Numbered from the stretch's first letter, positions 18,240 through 27,280 are shown. The stretch: 64,000 nt of DNA from DATJBF01 sp035515475 (GCA_035515475.1 DATJBF010000089.1:14658-78657); one strand, 5' to 3'. Notes: generated by a model not told the origin, from the sequence alone. Numbers and translations: made by a program.

Positions 18240-19448
18240 TCAATTGATGACCAGAGCCGTCACGATCGTCCCGCGCTTCACCGTTTCGCCTTCGGGCACG
18301 GCCACGAGGCAGTTGGCATTGGCCAGAGAGGAAATCACATGTGATGCCTGGCGCGCCAGCGGCGTCACGACCCATTTGTCGTTCCGTTGCTCGAGCCATC
18401 CGCGCATGAAGTGAAGACGGTCCCCCTGATTGACGAACTCTTCGACCGCCTCGGCGGCGACGCTCGGCAGTTCCCAGTTGGTCACGCCGCGCAGCTTGAG
18501 CAGGGCTGGACGCACCAGGACCAGAAACGTGACGGCCGCGCTGACGGGGTTGCCCGGCAATCCGAACGCAAATCGATCGGCGCGTGTCCCGAACACAAAC
18601 GGTTTGCCCGGACGCATCGCCACCCTCCAAAACTTCTGTTCGCAGTTCAGCTCGGCGAACACGTCCTTGACCAAATCGTATTCACCGACGGACACGCCGC
18701 CGACTGTAATCACGGCGTCGCACTCGCTCAGTCCGTAATCGATTTTCTCGCGCAAATCCTCGCGGGTATCGTCGGCAATCCCCAGATCGACCACTTCGCA
18801 CCCCGCGCGTCTCACCAGCCCGCCCACCGTAGAACTGCTGGAATCGTAGATTTGTCCAGCACCCAAGGGCCGCCCCGGCTCGACAATCTCCGCGCCCGTC
18901 ACCAGCACGCCGACGCGGGGCCGTGGATGCACCGCCAGCTGCGCCAACCCCAGCGCGGCCACCATACCCAACTGCGCCGGACCCAGCAACGTGCCTGCAC
19001 GCAACACGACCTCGCCTTTGGTCACGTCCTCGCCCGCGCGCCGAATGCCCTCGCCCACCTCGACGGATTCAACGACGGCGATGTAGCCCTCGTGGTGAGG
19101 GCGCGTGTCCTCCTGCATCACCATTGCGTCCGCGCCTTCGGGAATCGGCGCGCCGGTGAAAATACGCATGCACGTTTGCGGCTCCACCCGAGCGATCGGC
19201 GCGGTTCCGGCGGGCAGTTCGGCCGTCACCCGCAAATGGATGGGGTTGTTCTCGCCGGCGCCGGCAACATCCGAGGAACGCACGGCGTACCCGTCCACCG
19301 CGCTGTTGTCCCAACCGGGCAGATCGATCGGGGCCACGACATCCTGCGCCAACACACACTCGAGCGCTTCCGCCACGGGCACAGCGCGCGGCGCCCGCGG
19401 GTTCACCGCCGAGAGGACGATTTCTCTGGCCTCAGCTACACTGAGCAT
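18240..19448 (-). CDS. moeA: Molybdopterin molybdotransferase
   Basis: Inserts molybdate into adenylated molybdopterin in the last step of Mo-cofactor synthesis; 402 residues, normal length. It begins LSVAEAREIVLSAV, then shows LPGWDNSAVDGYAV, RIFTGAPIPEGADAMVMQED, the MoCF_biosynth domain (VGVLVTGAEIVEPG, DSSSSTVGGLVRRAG, TVGGVSVGEYD), PGKPFVFG and GLPGNPVSA. Domain IV follows (about 335-402). It is downstream of a small lipoprotein gene. No other Mo-cofactor gene is in the window. Confidence 0.95.
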   Translation of the reverse strand: MLSVAEAREIVLSAVNPRAPRAVPVAEALECVLAQDVVAPIDLPGWDNSAVDGYAVRSSDVAGAGENNPIHLRVTAELPAGTAPIARVEPQTCMRIFTGAPIPEGADAMVMQEDTRPHHEGYIAVVESVEVGEGIRRAGEDVTKGEVVLRAGTLLGPAQLGMVAALGLAQLAVHPRPRVGVLVTGAEIVEPGRPLGAGQIYDSSSSTVGGLVRRAGCEVVDLGIADDTREDLREKIDYGLSECDAVITVGGVSVGEYDLVKDVFAELNCEQKFWRVAMRPGKPFVFGTRADRFAFGLPGNPVSAAVTFLVLVRPALLKLRGVTNWELPSVAAEAVEEFVNQGDRLHFMRGWLEQRNDKWVVTPLARQASHVISSLANANCLVAVPEGETVKRGTIVTALVIN

Positions 19449-19459
19449 CCGTTCCTCGC

Positions 19460-19849
19460 CTAGCGCGCATCGTCGCCGACGCGAACGTCGCCCTGCAAAA
19501 TGTCCGCCGTCGCCAGCCGCGCCCGCATTGGCTCGGTGATCCGCACGGCGCCGACGTTCTTATCCCCGCGGTACACATTCAGGCGGGTTCCCACGGGCGG
19601 CATCACGCGGGAACTGAAATCGATCACCACAAATTGATACCCGGGATTCACCAGAACGACCTTGGCCGGGGCGGGCCCAAATTGCGACGGCGGAGGAGCC
19701 GCCCGGACGGGTTCGGTCGCCGCCGGAGAGCGCGCCGGCGCCAGCGCGCGCTGTCCAGCGCAACCAACGGCAATCGCCGCAAGCATGATACCCACACATC
19801 CGTCCCGCAGCCACGACAGGAGAACAGCCTGTTTCCTTGTGATCTTCAT
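19460..19849 (-). CDS. Putative lipoprotein of unknown function
   Basis: Protein of 129 residues with a lipobox-like end to its signal (AAIAVGCAGQ). A Pro/Ala-rich linker follows, then a small beta domain (VVLVNPGYQFVVIDFSSR, GTRLNVYRGDKNVGAVRITEP) ending in a LATADILQGDVRVGDDAR motif. This end motif looks like the small conserved C-terminal module common in PVC-group lipoproteins; that is a recollection of the family and not a search result. The ATG at 19849 follows shortly after the tRNA gene, on the same strand. Confidence 0.7.
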   Translation of the reverse strand: MKITRKQAVLLSWLRDGCVGIMLAAIAVGCAGQRALAPARSPAATEPVRAAPPPSQFGPAPAKVVLVNPGYQFVVIDFSSRVMPPVGTRLNVYRGDKNVGAVRITEPMRARLATADILQGDVRVGDDAR

Positions 19850-19891
19850 CGATTCACCTTCATGGATTCACGCGGACCCGATACTGAAAAC

Positions 19892-19968
19892 TGGCGCGCC
19901 TGGCGTGATTCGAACACGCGACCCGCGGATTAGAAATCCGCTGCTCTGTCCAACTGAGCTACAGGCGC
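19892..19968 (-). tRNA. tRNA-Arg (anticodon TCT)
   Basis: Complete cloverleaf of 77 nt including an encoded CCA. The acceptor stem is GCGCCTG/CAGGCGC with discriminator G. The D arm contains TAGCTCAGTTGGACAGAGCA. The anticodon stem-loop is GCGGA-TTTCTAA-TCCGC, giving anticodon TCT. The T arm is GCGTG-TTCGAAT-CACGC. Its 5' 40 bases (19929-19968) are one end of the island's direct repeat, so the sequence upstream of this tRNA is now island DNA. A TAAAAT at 19977-19982 could serve as its -10 box. Confidence 0.96.
19929..19968 (+). repeat. att core repeat, left (inside intact tRNA-Arg)
   Basis: This 40-bp sequence is identical to 39289-39328. It covers the tRNA from its 5' end through the anticodon loop, which is a common crossover site for tyrosine recombinases. 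Identity stops exactly at the tRNA 5' end on one side and just past the anticodon on the other. Confidence 0.9.
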
Positions 19969-20017
19969 ACACCTTTATTTTACTGGCTTGTAAGATACGC
20001 TTGCCTTCACTATTTTT

Positions 20018-20042
20018 GTGTTGCAATGTTTTGTTGCAATGT
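20018..20042 (+). repeat. Integrase arm-type repeat, left
   Basis: A 25-bp stretch found again at 39137-39161 in the same orientation. Internally it is two copies of TGTTGCAATGT separated by 2 bp. It lies 50 bp inside the left core repeat and just before the integrase start codon. Arm sites for tyrosine integrases typically look like this. Confidence 0.7.
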
Positions 20043-20058
20043 TTAGGATGTTTTCACG

Positions 20059-21222
20059 ATGAAAGCCACCCCAACGACCCGCAAGCATCAAAAACTCGTT
20101 CATGTTGGCGACTGCCTCTATCGTTCAAGCCGCACCGACGTCTACTATGCGATTTTCCAACGCGACGGCAAGCAAGTCAAGCGCAGCCTCAAGACGACCG
20201 ACCCCGAACTTGCCAAGCGTCGGCGAGAGATTCATCGTCAAAAAGTCGAGCGGCTGACCAGTGACAGCGCTAAAAACCTGCCGTTTGCCGAATACGACGC
20301 CAAGACCAAGGAATTGATTGGCGGGCTGGCAAAGCGATGGATTGACATTGCCGGCGGCACGATGGAAGAGAGCAGCCGCGACCGAATGCTTGGGGTGATT
20401 AAAAACCTCAATCAACACTTCAGCGGATTGACCGTCCGCAACGTGGCCTTGCGCACATTGGAGCAGTGGGCAACGGCTCGCCGGGACACCTGCTCCGCCC
20501 GCACGTTCAACTACGAACTCGAAACCCTGCGGCGCATCCTGGACTACGGGGCCGAGCATGGCATCCTCATGGAGAATCCCGCCCGTAAGATCAAACGGTG
20601 CAAACCACGTAAGAAGCCGATCACCATTCCGACCAAAGACCAATTCAGCAAGATGCTTGCTGCCATGCGCGACAACGGCGGGAAGGATTCGGCGAACTTG
20701 GCCGAATTGCTCGCCTACTCCGGGTGCCGCAAGGGGGAGATCGTCGGCGATGTCAAATACTCCAAGCCCCCGATGTTCTGGCGAGATGTGGACTTCGCGT
20801 TGAAGGTGTTCACCGTCACCCGGTCCAAGAATCACGAATCGCGCACAGTGCCGCTGTTCCCAGCGATGGAAACCTTTCTGCGAGAACTGCAGGCGCACTG
20901 TCCGTCGTCTCCGAAACCGGATGAGCGCATTATCCCGATTGACTCTGCCAAGAAGTCCATTGAGAGCGCCTGCAAGAAGCTGGGGATGCCGCAGTACGGG
21001 CACCACACGTGCCGCCACTTCTTTTGCAGTAACGCCATCGAGGCGGGAATCGACTTCAAAGTGATCGCCGGCTGGCTGGGCCACAAAGACGGTGGCGTTC
21101 TTGTCGCCCGTACCTACGGCCATCTGCGAAACGAACACAGCGCGGCAATGGCAAAGCGCATGAGTTGGGGCGCGTCTACAGTCGAACCAGAAAATGTAGT
21201 GCCGATGGCGTCCGGCAAATAA
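20059..21222 (+). CDS. Tyrosine recombinase / phage-type integrase
   Basis: Integrase of 387 residues. The N-terminal part has an arm-binding-like segment (DVYYAIFQRDGKQVKRSLKT). A SAM-like core-binding domain (about 75-165) and the catalytic domain (about 190-380) follow. Catalytic residues are visible: Arg in YSGCRKGEI, His-x-x-Arg in GHHTCRHFF, the second His region GWLGHKD, and the Tyr nucleophile in ARTYGHLRNEH. It lies 90 bp from the tRNA-Arg 5' end, transcribed away from it. It would catalyse insertion and excision of the island at the tRNA anticodon loop. Confidence 0.93.
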   Translation: MKATPTTRKHQKLVHVGDCLYRSSRTDVYYAIFQRDGKQVKRSLKTTDPELAKRRREIHRQKVERLTSDSAKNLPFAEYDAKTKELIGGLAKRWIDIAGGTMEESSRDRMLGVIKNLNQHFSGLTVRNVALRTLEQWATARRDTCSARTFNYELETLRRILDYGAEHGILMENPARKIKRCKPRKKPITIPTKDQFSKMLAAMRDNGGKDSANLAELLAYSGCRKGEIVGDVKYSKPPMFWRDVDFALKVFTVTRSKNHESRTVPLFPAMETFLRELQAHCPSSPKPDERIIPIDSAKKSIESACKKLGMPQYGHHTCRHFFCSNAIEAGIDFKVIAGWLGHKDGGVLVARTYGHLRNEHSAAMAKRMSWGASTVEPENVVPMASGK

Positions 21223-21260
21223 GCGGATGAGACCAACGAGCAGCGCGAAGTTAATGGCCG

Positions 21261-21485
21261 TCATTCAGCACTCGTTTCTTTCAGAAACCGTTCGATCTCG
21301 GGGATCGGAAAGAGCGGTCGCCGCAATGCGCGGCAAGGTCGCAGTAGTCCGCGGGCAACAAGGCGGTCAACCGTGATAGGTGTCACTCCCAGGGCTTTCG
21401 CTGTTTCATGTCGCGTTAGCGCGAGTCGAAATTCCTTATTGTTCGTCTGCATGGCGAGTTCTTGTTTTGCGTTACAATCATTCAT
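21261..21485 (-). CDS. Small helix-turn-helix protein (AlpA/excisionase-like)
   Basis: Protein of 74 residues with a MerR/HTH_17-type fold: LTRHETAKALGVTPITVDRLVARGLLRP followed by IPEIERFLKE. This is the typical form of excisionases and AlpA-type regulators. An ATG at residue 12 is an alternative start. It is convergent with the integrase gene, 38 bp from its end, and is a good candidate for the directionality factor. Confidence 0.75.
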   Translation of the reverse strand: MNDCNAKQELAMQTNNKEFRLALTRHETAKALGVTPITVDRLVARGLLRPCRALRRPLFPIPEIERFLKETSAE

Positions 21486-22031
21486 GTCTCAAAAACCTTT
21501 CGACAGTGATTGCTCCAGCGTGAAGCCATAGAAGCAGGGCCGACCGGCGGAGCGAGCGCAGTCACGGTGGAGGCGTCAGGGCGACAGGGACGCACAACCT
21601 TGACGGCGCACAGCGAGCCGTACAATCGAAACGGCACATCACGCAAAGTCGATGACTGATAAGGCGCAATCACTCGACCACCGGTAGCACAGGGATGTCG
21701 CGTGAGTGTGTAGCAAGTACACAAGATGTTTGAAGAACTGCCTGGCAACCCCATAGACACCGAGTGCAATGATCGCAGTCTGTGAGGGAATACTGCGCGT
21801 ACAAGGTATGGCTGCGACTACGGACTGTGCGTGAATAGGGTGACGGGTAACTGAACGTCACATCCCGGCTGTCGGTGGCGAGCAACGCGCAGCTACGGAC
21901 AGCGACCTGTCGTCCATACGGCTTGGCAGTGCAGCAGACGCGGCGAGCGGAACGCAATAGGCGTGACCGTCGCGCCGGGTCTGCCAGCATTCTGCCGGCG
22001 AATGACCGGCGAAGATTCCATGTGGATGCGT
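21486..22031. other. Island intergenic region, possible oriT or regulatory region
   Basis: About 550 bases without a convincing gene; frames here give Cys/Arg-rich nonsense. It holds a 17-bp palindromic element (21707-21723, TGTGTA-GCAAG-TACACA) that recurs nearly unchanged at 22787-22803. Such regions beside relaxase genes commonly contain the transfer origin. Confidence 0.4.
21707..21723. repeat. Palindromic element TGTGTA-N5-TACACA, copy 1
   Basis: Perfect 6-bp inverted repeat with spacer GCAAG. The second copy at 22787-22803 has spacer ACAGG. The two copies flank the mobilization accessory gene. Confidence 0.6.
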
Positions 22032-22430
22032 TCACCGCGTCGTCACCCGGTGGCCGGCTTGAGACTCGTTACCTCTTTCGGAGTGGCCCGCCGTCATCGT
22101 CGGCTGGGTGTTTGACGGAGCGTATTTCGGACGGCGGTGTGTGCGCGACCTCGCGGCTCGATCTCCGCCAGCGGCCCAGTAGTTCAAGCACTCGCGCAAC
22201 CGTGCGGGACTCACCACCACGCCGGCAGTTTTCAACTCGTCAGCCAGTTGGCTCGCACCCCAACCTTTGCCGTGCAGGTCGAGCAACCGTTCGCGCAGTG
22301 GCTCCAAGATGTCGGCGACAGTCTTGCGCTTCCTCGGTGGGGCACGCTGCGTCAATTGCTCCAGCTTCTTTTCCAGCGCCGCGTAGTCCAGGGTCGCGGC
22401 CATCTTCGTGTAATCAATCGGTGAGCTCAT
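22032..22430 (-). CDS. Mobilization accessory (TraK-like) DNA-binding protein
   Basis: About 132 residues starting MSSPIDYTKMAATLDYAALEKKLEQL. The start at 22430 has GGAG about 8 bases upstream; an in-frame ATG at 22460 is an alternative. The middle (about 45-85) reads VADILEPLRERLLDLHGKGWGASQLADELKTAGVVVSPARLRECLN. That segment is an HTH common in small proteins encoded beside relaxases. The basic C-terminus (RAARSRTHRRPK) would bind DNA. It is divergent from the relaxase and probably helps form the relaxosome at oriT. Confidence 0.7.
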   Translation of the reverse strand: MSSPIDYTKMAATLDYAALEKKLEQLTQRAPPRKRKTVADILEPLRERLLDLHGKGWGASQLADELKTAGVVVSPARLRECLNYWAAGGDRAARSRTHRRPKYAPSNTQPTMTAGHSERGNESQAGHRVTTR

Positions 22431-22641
22431 GGTTTCTCCAATGGTTTGATTGTTCGTCATTGTTCCGTCGCCGAGACATTCGCCGACTCGTGCGGTTACG
22501 CAACATCCTACCGGCATCCGCACGGCATCCGAGCGGTGTCCGCCCGTCAGTCCGCAACGCAGCCACGCGTCGTCCACCGAGCAGCCACACCGGCAGCCGT
22601 TCAGCAGCTTCGCCGCCGCTCTGAGGCGGGGTTGGTGTCAT
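22414..22641 (-). CDS. Possible small overlapping gene
   Basis: A 75-codon frame starting MTPTPPQSGGEAAERLPVW, with GAGGA about 9 bases before the ATG and ending inside the start region of the TraK-like gene. The product is Arg-rich towards the C-terminus and not recognised. It could be a leader peptide or a chance frame. Confidence 0.25.
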   Translation of the reverse strand: MTPTPPQSGGEAAERLPVWLLGGRRVAALRTDGRTPLGCRADAGRMLRNRTSRRMSRRRNNDEQSNHWRNHELTD

Positions 22642-22943
22642 CGTGGAAATCCTCTTTTTGAATGCCACGCTTGGCCTGCACAGGCTGTTGGCGACTGCGT
22701 GGAGTTTTGCTGGCACTTCGTGCTGCCGTGTCCAGTATGAGACCTGCTGACATCGCACATGTTGTAGCACAGCCGTCCGCTCCGTTTGTGTAACAGGTAC
22801 ACATCCCGCGCCAGTCTTGGTGCCAGACTCGAGCCCGATGACGAACGATCTTTTCATTGCTGCCCATCTAATCACACAAACCCGTGGAATGTTGTTCCCA
22901 TTTGGGAGCAACTTTACATCGCGTTTGCCGTAAGCTTGGGATC
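22642..22943. other. Region upstream of the relaxase gene, likely oriT/promoter
   Basis: About 300 bases with no convincing gene. It includes the second palindrome at 22787-22803 and the relaxase RBS (TGGGA, 2 bases before the ATG spacer). No match to a known nic consensus was identified by eye. Confidence 0.4.
22787..22803. repeat. Palindromic element TGTGTA-N5-TACACA, copy 2
   Basis: Same 6-bp inverted arms as 21707-21723, spacer ACAGG. It lies 140 bp upstream of the relaxase start, a plausible place for an oriT element or a relaxosome binding site. Confidence 0.6.
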
Positions 22944-25900
22944 ATGTTCACCGCCAAACCGCAGAAGAATCGAACCGCCGCCACGACGTATTTCGACGAG
23001 CACCTATCGCACAATGATTACTATGCACAGAGCGAGTCCCAAGTAGGCCACTGGATCGGTCAGGGAGGAGAACGAATGGGATTGAACCCTGGCGACAGTG
23101 TCATCCGCGATGTCTTCCTCAAGCTGTGTGACAACGAGCATCCGATGACGGGGGAGCAACTGACTCCACAACAGTTCCGGCAACGGCGCGTCTTCTTTGA
23201 CTTCCAGTGCGCCCCGCCCAAATCCGTGTCCATTCTCGCTGTTACGATGAATGACCGGCGTATCATCCAAGCGCACCAGGAAGCCTCCACCCTCGCGCTT
23301 CGGGAACTGGAGCAGTTCGCCGCCACACGCATCCGCAAGGGCGGCATCGAGGACCGGGATCGCGTCACGGGGAATCTGGTCGGCGCGGCCTTCCTGCACA
23401 CATCCTCACGCGCGCTCGACCCGCAATTGCATACGCACTTCGTGCTGTTCAACGCGACTTGGGACAACACCGAACAACGATGGAAGGCGCTACAGACCTC
23501 CGCGATGTTTGATGCCATCCATTATGGCACTGCCGTCTATCGCAATGAGTTGGCAAAGCGGCTTCATCAGCTTGGCTATTCGCTCCGTCGCACGAGCTTG
23601 GCCTTCGAGATCGAGGGCGTGTCGCCCGCGCTCATCGACCAGTTCTCCAAGCGGTCGAAAGAACGCGACGCCGCCGTTGCTCGTGAAGAACAACGCCTTG
23701 GTCGCAAGCTCAGTCGCAATGAAATTGCCCATGTCGTCCACCAAACCCGCCCGAAGAAGCTCAAGGGCGCAACCGACAATCAAGTTCGCCAACAGCAGCT
23801 CGGGGAAATCGGCTTCTTCGAGAAACGGGCACTGCGCAAAGTGGTCAGAGCAGCCAACGGTCAGCCGCAGGATTCCATTTGGCGAGTGACCCCGGCCAAT
23901 GCCATCGAGCACGGGGTCACGGCGCGCCAGGCCATTGAGCACGCCGTCGCGCACGTTTTCGAGCGCGCCTCGGTCGCGCCGCAACACAAGATTCTGGAAG
24001 CCGCCCTGGTCAAAGGCTGCGGCCAACTGCATCTGCTGCTGCTCAAGAATGCGCTGGCGGAACGGTCTGAACTGGTGCGCGTCGGTTCAGAGTTCTCGAC
24101 CCGCGACATCCTCACCAAGGAGCTTTCGTTGATTCGCACTGTCAACGCCGCCATCGACACCGTTGCTCCGATCACCAACCGCTATGAACCGGCCCCCCAT
24201 CTCGGCTCGGACCAGAGCAAGGCCCTGGCGCACGTGCTCAGCAGCCCCGACCTGTTCACAGGGTTTCGCGGCCTGGCCGGCACCGGCAAGAGCACGGTCC
24301 TCGTCGAACTGAACCGCATTCTCGACAATGAAGGTTTCGAGGCCCTGTTCTGCGCTCCGACTGCCGCTGCTGCCGATACGCTACGCAAGGACAAGCTGGA
24401 ATCGGTCACGCTCGCCAGGCTGCTGACGGATTGGGCCATGCAGCGAACACTTTCGGCCCGCAGCGTGATTGTCTTGGATGAAGCCGGCGCTGTCGGCCTC
24501 GATGACATGGTGAAACTGTTCAATCTGGCCGCTGCTACCGGCACCCGTGTGATGCTCTCCGGCGACACCGGCCAGCACAGTTCCGTTGCTCGTGGCGATG
24601 CGCTCCGCATCCTCGAACAGTATTCCTCCTACCGCTTCAGCGAACTGACCACGATCCGCCGCCAGAAACCCGCCGCCTTCCGTCAGGTCGTCGAACTGGC
24701 TGCCGCCAAACAGAGTGACAAGGCGTTTGCCAAGCTCGTGGAACTTGGCGCGGTCACGGAGGCGGCGACGGAGGATGGGCAACTTTACCAGCGGGCGGCT
24801 GAGGCATACCTGTCGGCGACCAAAGAAGGCAGGTCCGCATTGCTGGTCTCGCCCACGTGGGCCGAGATTGAGGCGGTGACCGAGAAGGTGCGCGAGGCTC
24901 TGAAAGTCGAGGGTGTCGTGAGCCAGGATGAGCAGACGTTCAACGCCTTTGATTCGTGTTCGTGGACGGAAGCGCAAAAGAAAAATACGAGCCAGTACGA
25001 ACCCGGGCAACGCCTGCGGTTTGTTCGTAAGACGAGAACGTTCGACCGGGGTGAAACGGTGCAGGTCGTAGCTGTCGTGGCGAACGGCTTGCGCGTTCGC
25101 CGTCCCGATGGAACGGAAGTGGATTTCATTCCGGCTGGTGCCGCCGCGTCGTTCGACGTGGGCGTGTCCCGTGAGTTGAAGGTCGCTGCTGGAGACTGGC
25201 TCTTGCTGCAGGCCAACCACGGGAAAGAGTTCATCAACGGGGAGCGAGTGCAAGTCCGGGAGATCAGCGGCGGCAGCATCGCACTCACCGACGGCCGGGT
25301 GCTACCCGGCACTTTCAACACGTTCACCCACGGCTACGCCGTCACGTCGCACTCATCACAAAGCAAGACTGTGGATGACGTGCTCCTGGTCGCGTCGTCG
25401 CGTTCGTTCGCCGCCGTCAACCGTGAACAGTTCTATGTTTCGATTTCTCGCGGGCGCAAGCGTGTCCATGTGTTCACCGATGATGCCGAACTGCTCGCAC
25501 GTCGCGTGACCGATTCGCATGAACGCAAGGCTGCCGTCGAACTCCAAGGCTTGCGCGATGAACTCGCCAAACTCGGTTTCCTCCGACAACCGCAGCAAAG
25601 CCAAAATGTGAGCACCGCGGCGCGCATGGTGCATCAAGATTTCCGCACGGTGCGCGCGATGCGTCAGACGCCGCGAGTGTTTCGCGCGACGCGTCTATCT
25701 CCGGTGCAACGACTCGCCCAGGTGGTCGAGGATGTGCATCGCTGGCTTCGCGAACGGTCCGGCGTTGAGCAAAAGGAAGTTCTCGCGGAGAAACTCCCGC
25801 AAACTGAATCCATCAAACAGGCTGAGACTGTCACACGAACTCAGAGAATCAAACGGTCACGCACGGTCAAAGAAGCTCTCCAAGAAAAACCGGCTGCACG

Positions 25901-25967
25901 CCGCAAACTCGGTTGGGGCATCACCCCGCCCGGCGACACCGGCCACTCTCGCGGCATTGGTGTGTGA
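22944..25967 (+). CDS. MobF-family conjugative relaxase-helicase (TrwC/TraA-like)
   Basis: Protein of about 1007 residues that nicks and unwinds DNA at oriT. The N-terminal relaxase domain (about 1-280) has the catalytic tyrosine motif HLSHNDYY (Tyr26/27) and the metal-binding histidines around LHTSSRALDPQLHTHFVLFN (His152, His163, His165). The C-terminal RecD-type helicase (about 430-880) has Walker A GLAGTGKST (about 443-451), VIVLDEAGAVG, LSGDTGQH, VTSHSSQSKTVDDVLL and YVSISRGRKRVHVFTD. The basic tail (about 960-1007) is low in complexity. The start at 22944 is chosen because MFTAKPQKNRTAATTYF matches the usual MobF N-terminus. No coupling protein or secretion genes lie nearby. Confidence 0.92.
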   Translation: MFTAKPQKNRTAATTYFDEHLSHNDYYAQSESQVGHWIGQGGERMGLNPGDSVIRDVFLKLCDNEHPMTGEQLTPQQFRQRRVFFDFQCAPPKSVSILAVTMNDRRIIQAHQEASTLALRELEQFAATRIRKGGIEDRDRVTGNLVGAAFLHTSSRALDPQLHTHFVLFNATWDNTEQRWKALQTSAMFDAIHYGTAVYRNELAKRLHQLGYSLRRTSLAFEIEGVSPALIDQFSKRSKERDAAVAREEQRLGRKLSRNEIAHVVHQTRPKKLKGATDNQVRQQQLGEIGFFEKRALRKVVRAANGQPQDSIWRVTPANAIEHGVTARQAIEHAVAHVFERASVAPQHKILEAALVKGCGQLHLLLLKNALAERSELVRVGSEFSTRDILTKELSLIRTVNAAIDTVAPITNRYEPAPHLGSDQSKALAHVLSSPDLFTGFRGLAGTGKSTVLVELNRILDNEGFEALFCAPTAAAADTLRKDKLESVTLARLLTDWAMQRTLSARSVIVLDEAGAVGLDDMVKLFNLAAATGTRVMLSGDTGQHSSVARGDALRILEQYSSYRFSELTTIRRQKPAAFRQVVELAAAKQSDKAFAKLVELGAVTEAATEDGQLYQRAAEAYLSATKEGRSALLVSPTWAEIEAVTEKVREALKVEGVVSQDEQTFNAFDSCSWTEAQKKNTSQYEPGQRLRFVRKTRTFDRGETVQVVAVVANGLRVRRPDGTEVDFIPAGAAASFDVGVSRELKVAAGDWLLLQANHGKEFINGERVQVREISGGSIALTDGRVLPGTFNTFTHGYAVTSHSSQSKTVDDVLLVASSRSFAAVNREQFYVSISRGRKRVHVFTDDAELLARRVTDSHERKAAVELQGLRDELAKLGFLRQPQQSQNVSTAARMVHQDFRTVRAMRQTPRVFRATRLSPVQRLAQVVEDVHRWLRERSGVEQKEVLAEKLPQTESIKQAETVTRTQRIKRSRTVKEALQEKPAARRKLGWGITPPGDTGHSRGIGV

Positions 25968-25989
25968 ACTTTCAACCCTCAACCACCCG

Positions 25990-26349
25990 ATGCACCTCAC
26001 CAAAGACGACTGCTATACCACCTCCGTCAAGTATTGTGCCTGCGTCGAATTCCATCTCGACGAGGAACACCGCCACGGCTTTCACACCAGCCAGTTGATT
26101 CATTACACCTTGGAACCAAACCCGGACGCCCATAATGACAAGAACGCGCCGCCGCAAAGGCTCGCGCTCGTCTTCTCCACCGCCGACGTGGTGATTTTGG
26201 GCTGGCGTCTCGGTCGGCTGGCCGATTTGCTCCGCGAAAATGATCTCGCCACGGTCCACGTCGTGCCCAAACGATATGCCAATCTCGACCACGCCAGACC
26301 CTTCGTCGTTTCCATCGCCATCACTCCGATCAGCAGAAGCCTGTCGTAG
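25990..26349 (+). CDS. Hypothetical protein, post-relaxase gene
   Basis: Protein of 119 residues, starting MHLTKDDCYTTSVKYC, 22 bp after the relaxase stop and so probably in its transcript. The C-terminal half (FSTADVVILGWRLGRLADLLREN...) looks like a small alpha/beta domain of unknown function. Its last 58 residues recur at 32927-33109 with 42 of 58 identical. The family is not recognised. Confidence 0.7.
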   Translation: MHLTKDDCYTTSVKYCACVEFHLDEEHRHGFHTSQLIHYTLEPNPDAHNDKNAPPQRLALVFSTADVVILGWRLGRLADLLRENDLATVHVVPKRYANLDHARPFVVSIAITPISRSLS

Positions 26350-26572
26350 ATAGGCTGTGCAAGGCGATGCCTCTCGACCCGCGTAGCTGTTCGGGATCAT
26401 TTCACCCAATCTTGGACGTACCGAAATCCAGTGGGCAACTTCTCCGCAAAGCTGATAGCAGCATGGTCGCTGGCGCTCGCCAGCGCGAACGGCAACGCAA
26501 ACACCGTGTGCGAGAATCGGACAAGCTCGAAGTACTTGTGGAAGGTTGCCCTAGACATAGTCTCCCGCAGTT

Positions 26573-27280
26573 TCACGGATAACCGTCTTCGTTCATATCA
26601 CGGTGAATCTGTCGATAGACCGCAAGGCCCTCACTGACGCCCTCCAGTAAGGCACCAATTCTGTGCACCGTTTCTTTGAATTCGCGAACGTTCACTCTCG
26701 AAAGTCCTTGCAGCGTCTTGAGACCCTTTTTTGTAACAGGATAACGAAATCCATCGCCCCCTGGGTCTGCCTCTTGGAACTCACGTATGCAAGCCTCGAC
26801 CGCGTCGAGATCGTCCCCGGCAGTTGTGGGGAAAACAGCCTCGATTAAAGGCCGCACTTCGTCAGTCCAAAGTGTGTGAAGATCATGGCCCTTGGGGCCT
26901 GCCGGATACGTGATGCCCGAATTGTGCAGCCTCTCACTCACTCGGGACTTCCACTGTTCCCAAAATACCGGCTGCGGACTTGGAATGAAGCCAACCACCG
27001 CAAGCCGATATGCGCTGTCGATCATTTCCTTCAGACGAAGTTCGAAATACTGACGGTAGAGAAAGGCGATTGGAAGCACGAGAAAATCGTGCTGAAGTCC
27101 GTTCTCAATGACCTTGTCGACCAGCGTATCGGCACCGAGTTTATAGCCGACAGCGTATTGATCTAATGTGCGTTCGCCCCGGTTTAAAAGAGCATCGTTC
27201 TCAGGGTCAGTTCCTGAAACGAATAATTTGTCACCTTTTTGCGGCCAGGAAAGATCCAAATCCAAAGAGATTTTTGGCAT
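26573..27280 (-). CDS. HEPN-like protein, possible effector
   Basis: Mostly helical protein of 235 residues. The segments FLVLPIAFLYRQYFELRLKEMIDSA and PAGPKGHDLHTLWTDEVRPLIEAV resemble the helix pair and (K/R)GHDL motif of HEPN-like proteins; this is a pattern-level resemblance only. No R-x4-6-H catalytic motif is clearly present (RQYFELR lacks the His), so nuclease activity cannot be assumed. It begins 14 bp after the kinase/WD40 gene, with its RBS (GAAGGAG) overlapping that gene's end, so the two are surely co-expressed. The pair may act as sensor and effector. Confidence 0.5.
   Translation of the reverse strand: MPKISLDLDLSWPQKGDKLFVSGTDPENDALLNRGERTLDQYAVGYKLGADTLVDKVIENGLQHDFLVLPIAFLYRQYFELRLKEMIDSAYRLAVVGFIPSPQPVFWEQWKSRVSERLHNSGITYPAGPKGHDLHTLWTDEVRPLIEAVFPTTAGDDLDAVEACIREFQEADPGGDGFRYPVTKKGLKTLQGLSRVNVREFKETVHRIGALLEGVSEGLAVYRQIHRDMNEDGYP

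Noticed and set aside
26573..27280. Calling the HEPN-like protein an active RNase
   Set aside because: No clear R-x4-6-H motif is present, so only a fold-level resemblance is claimed.
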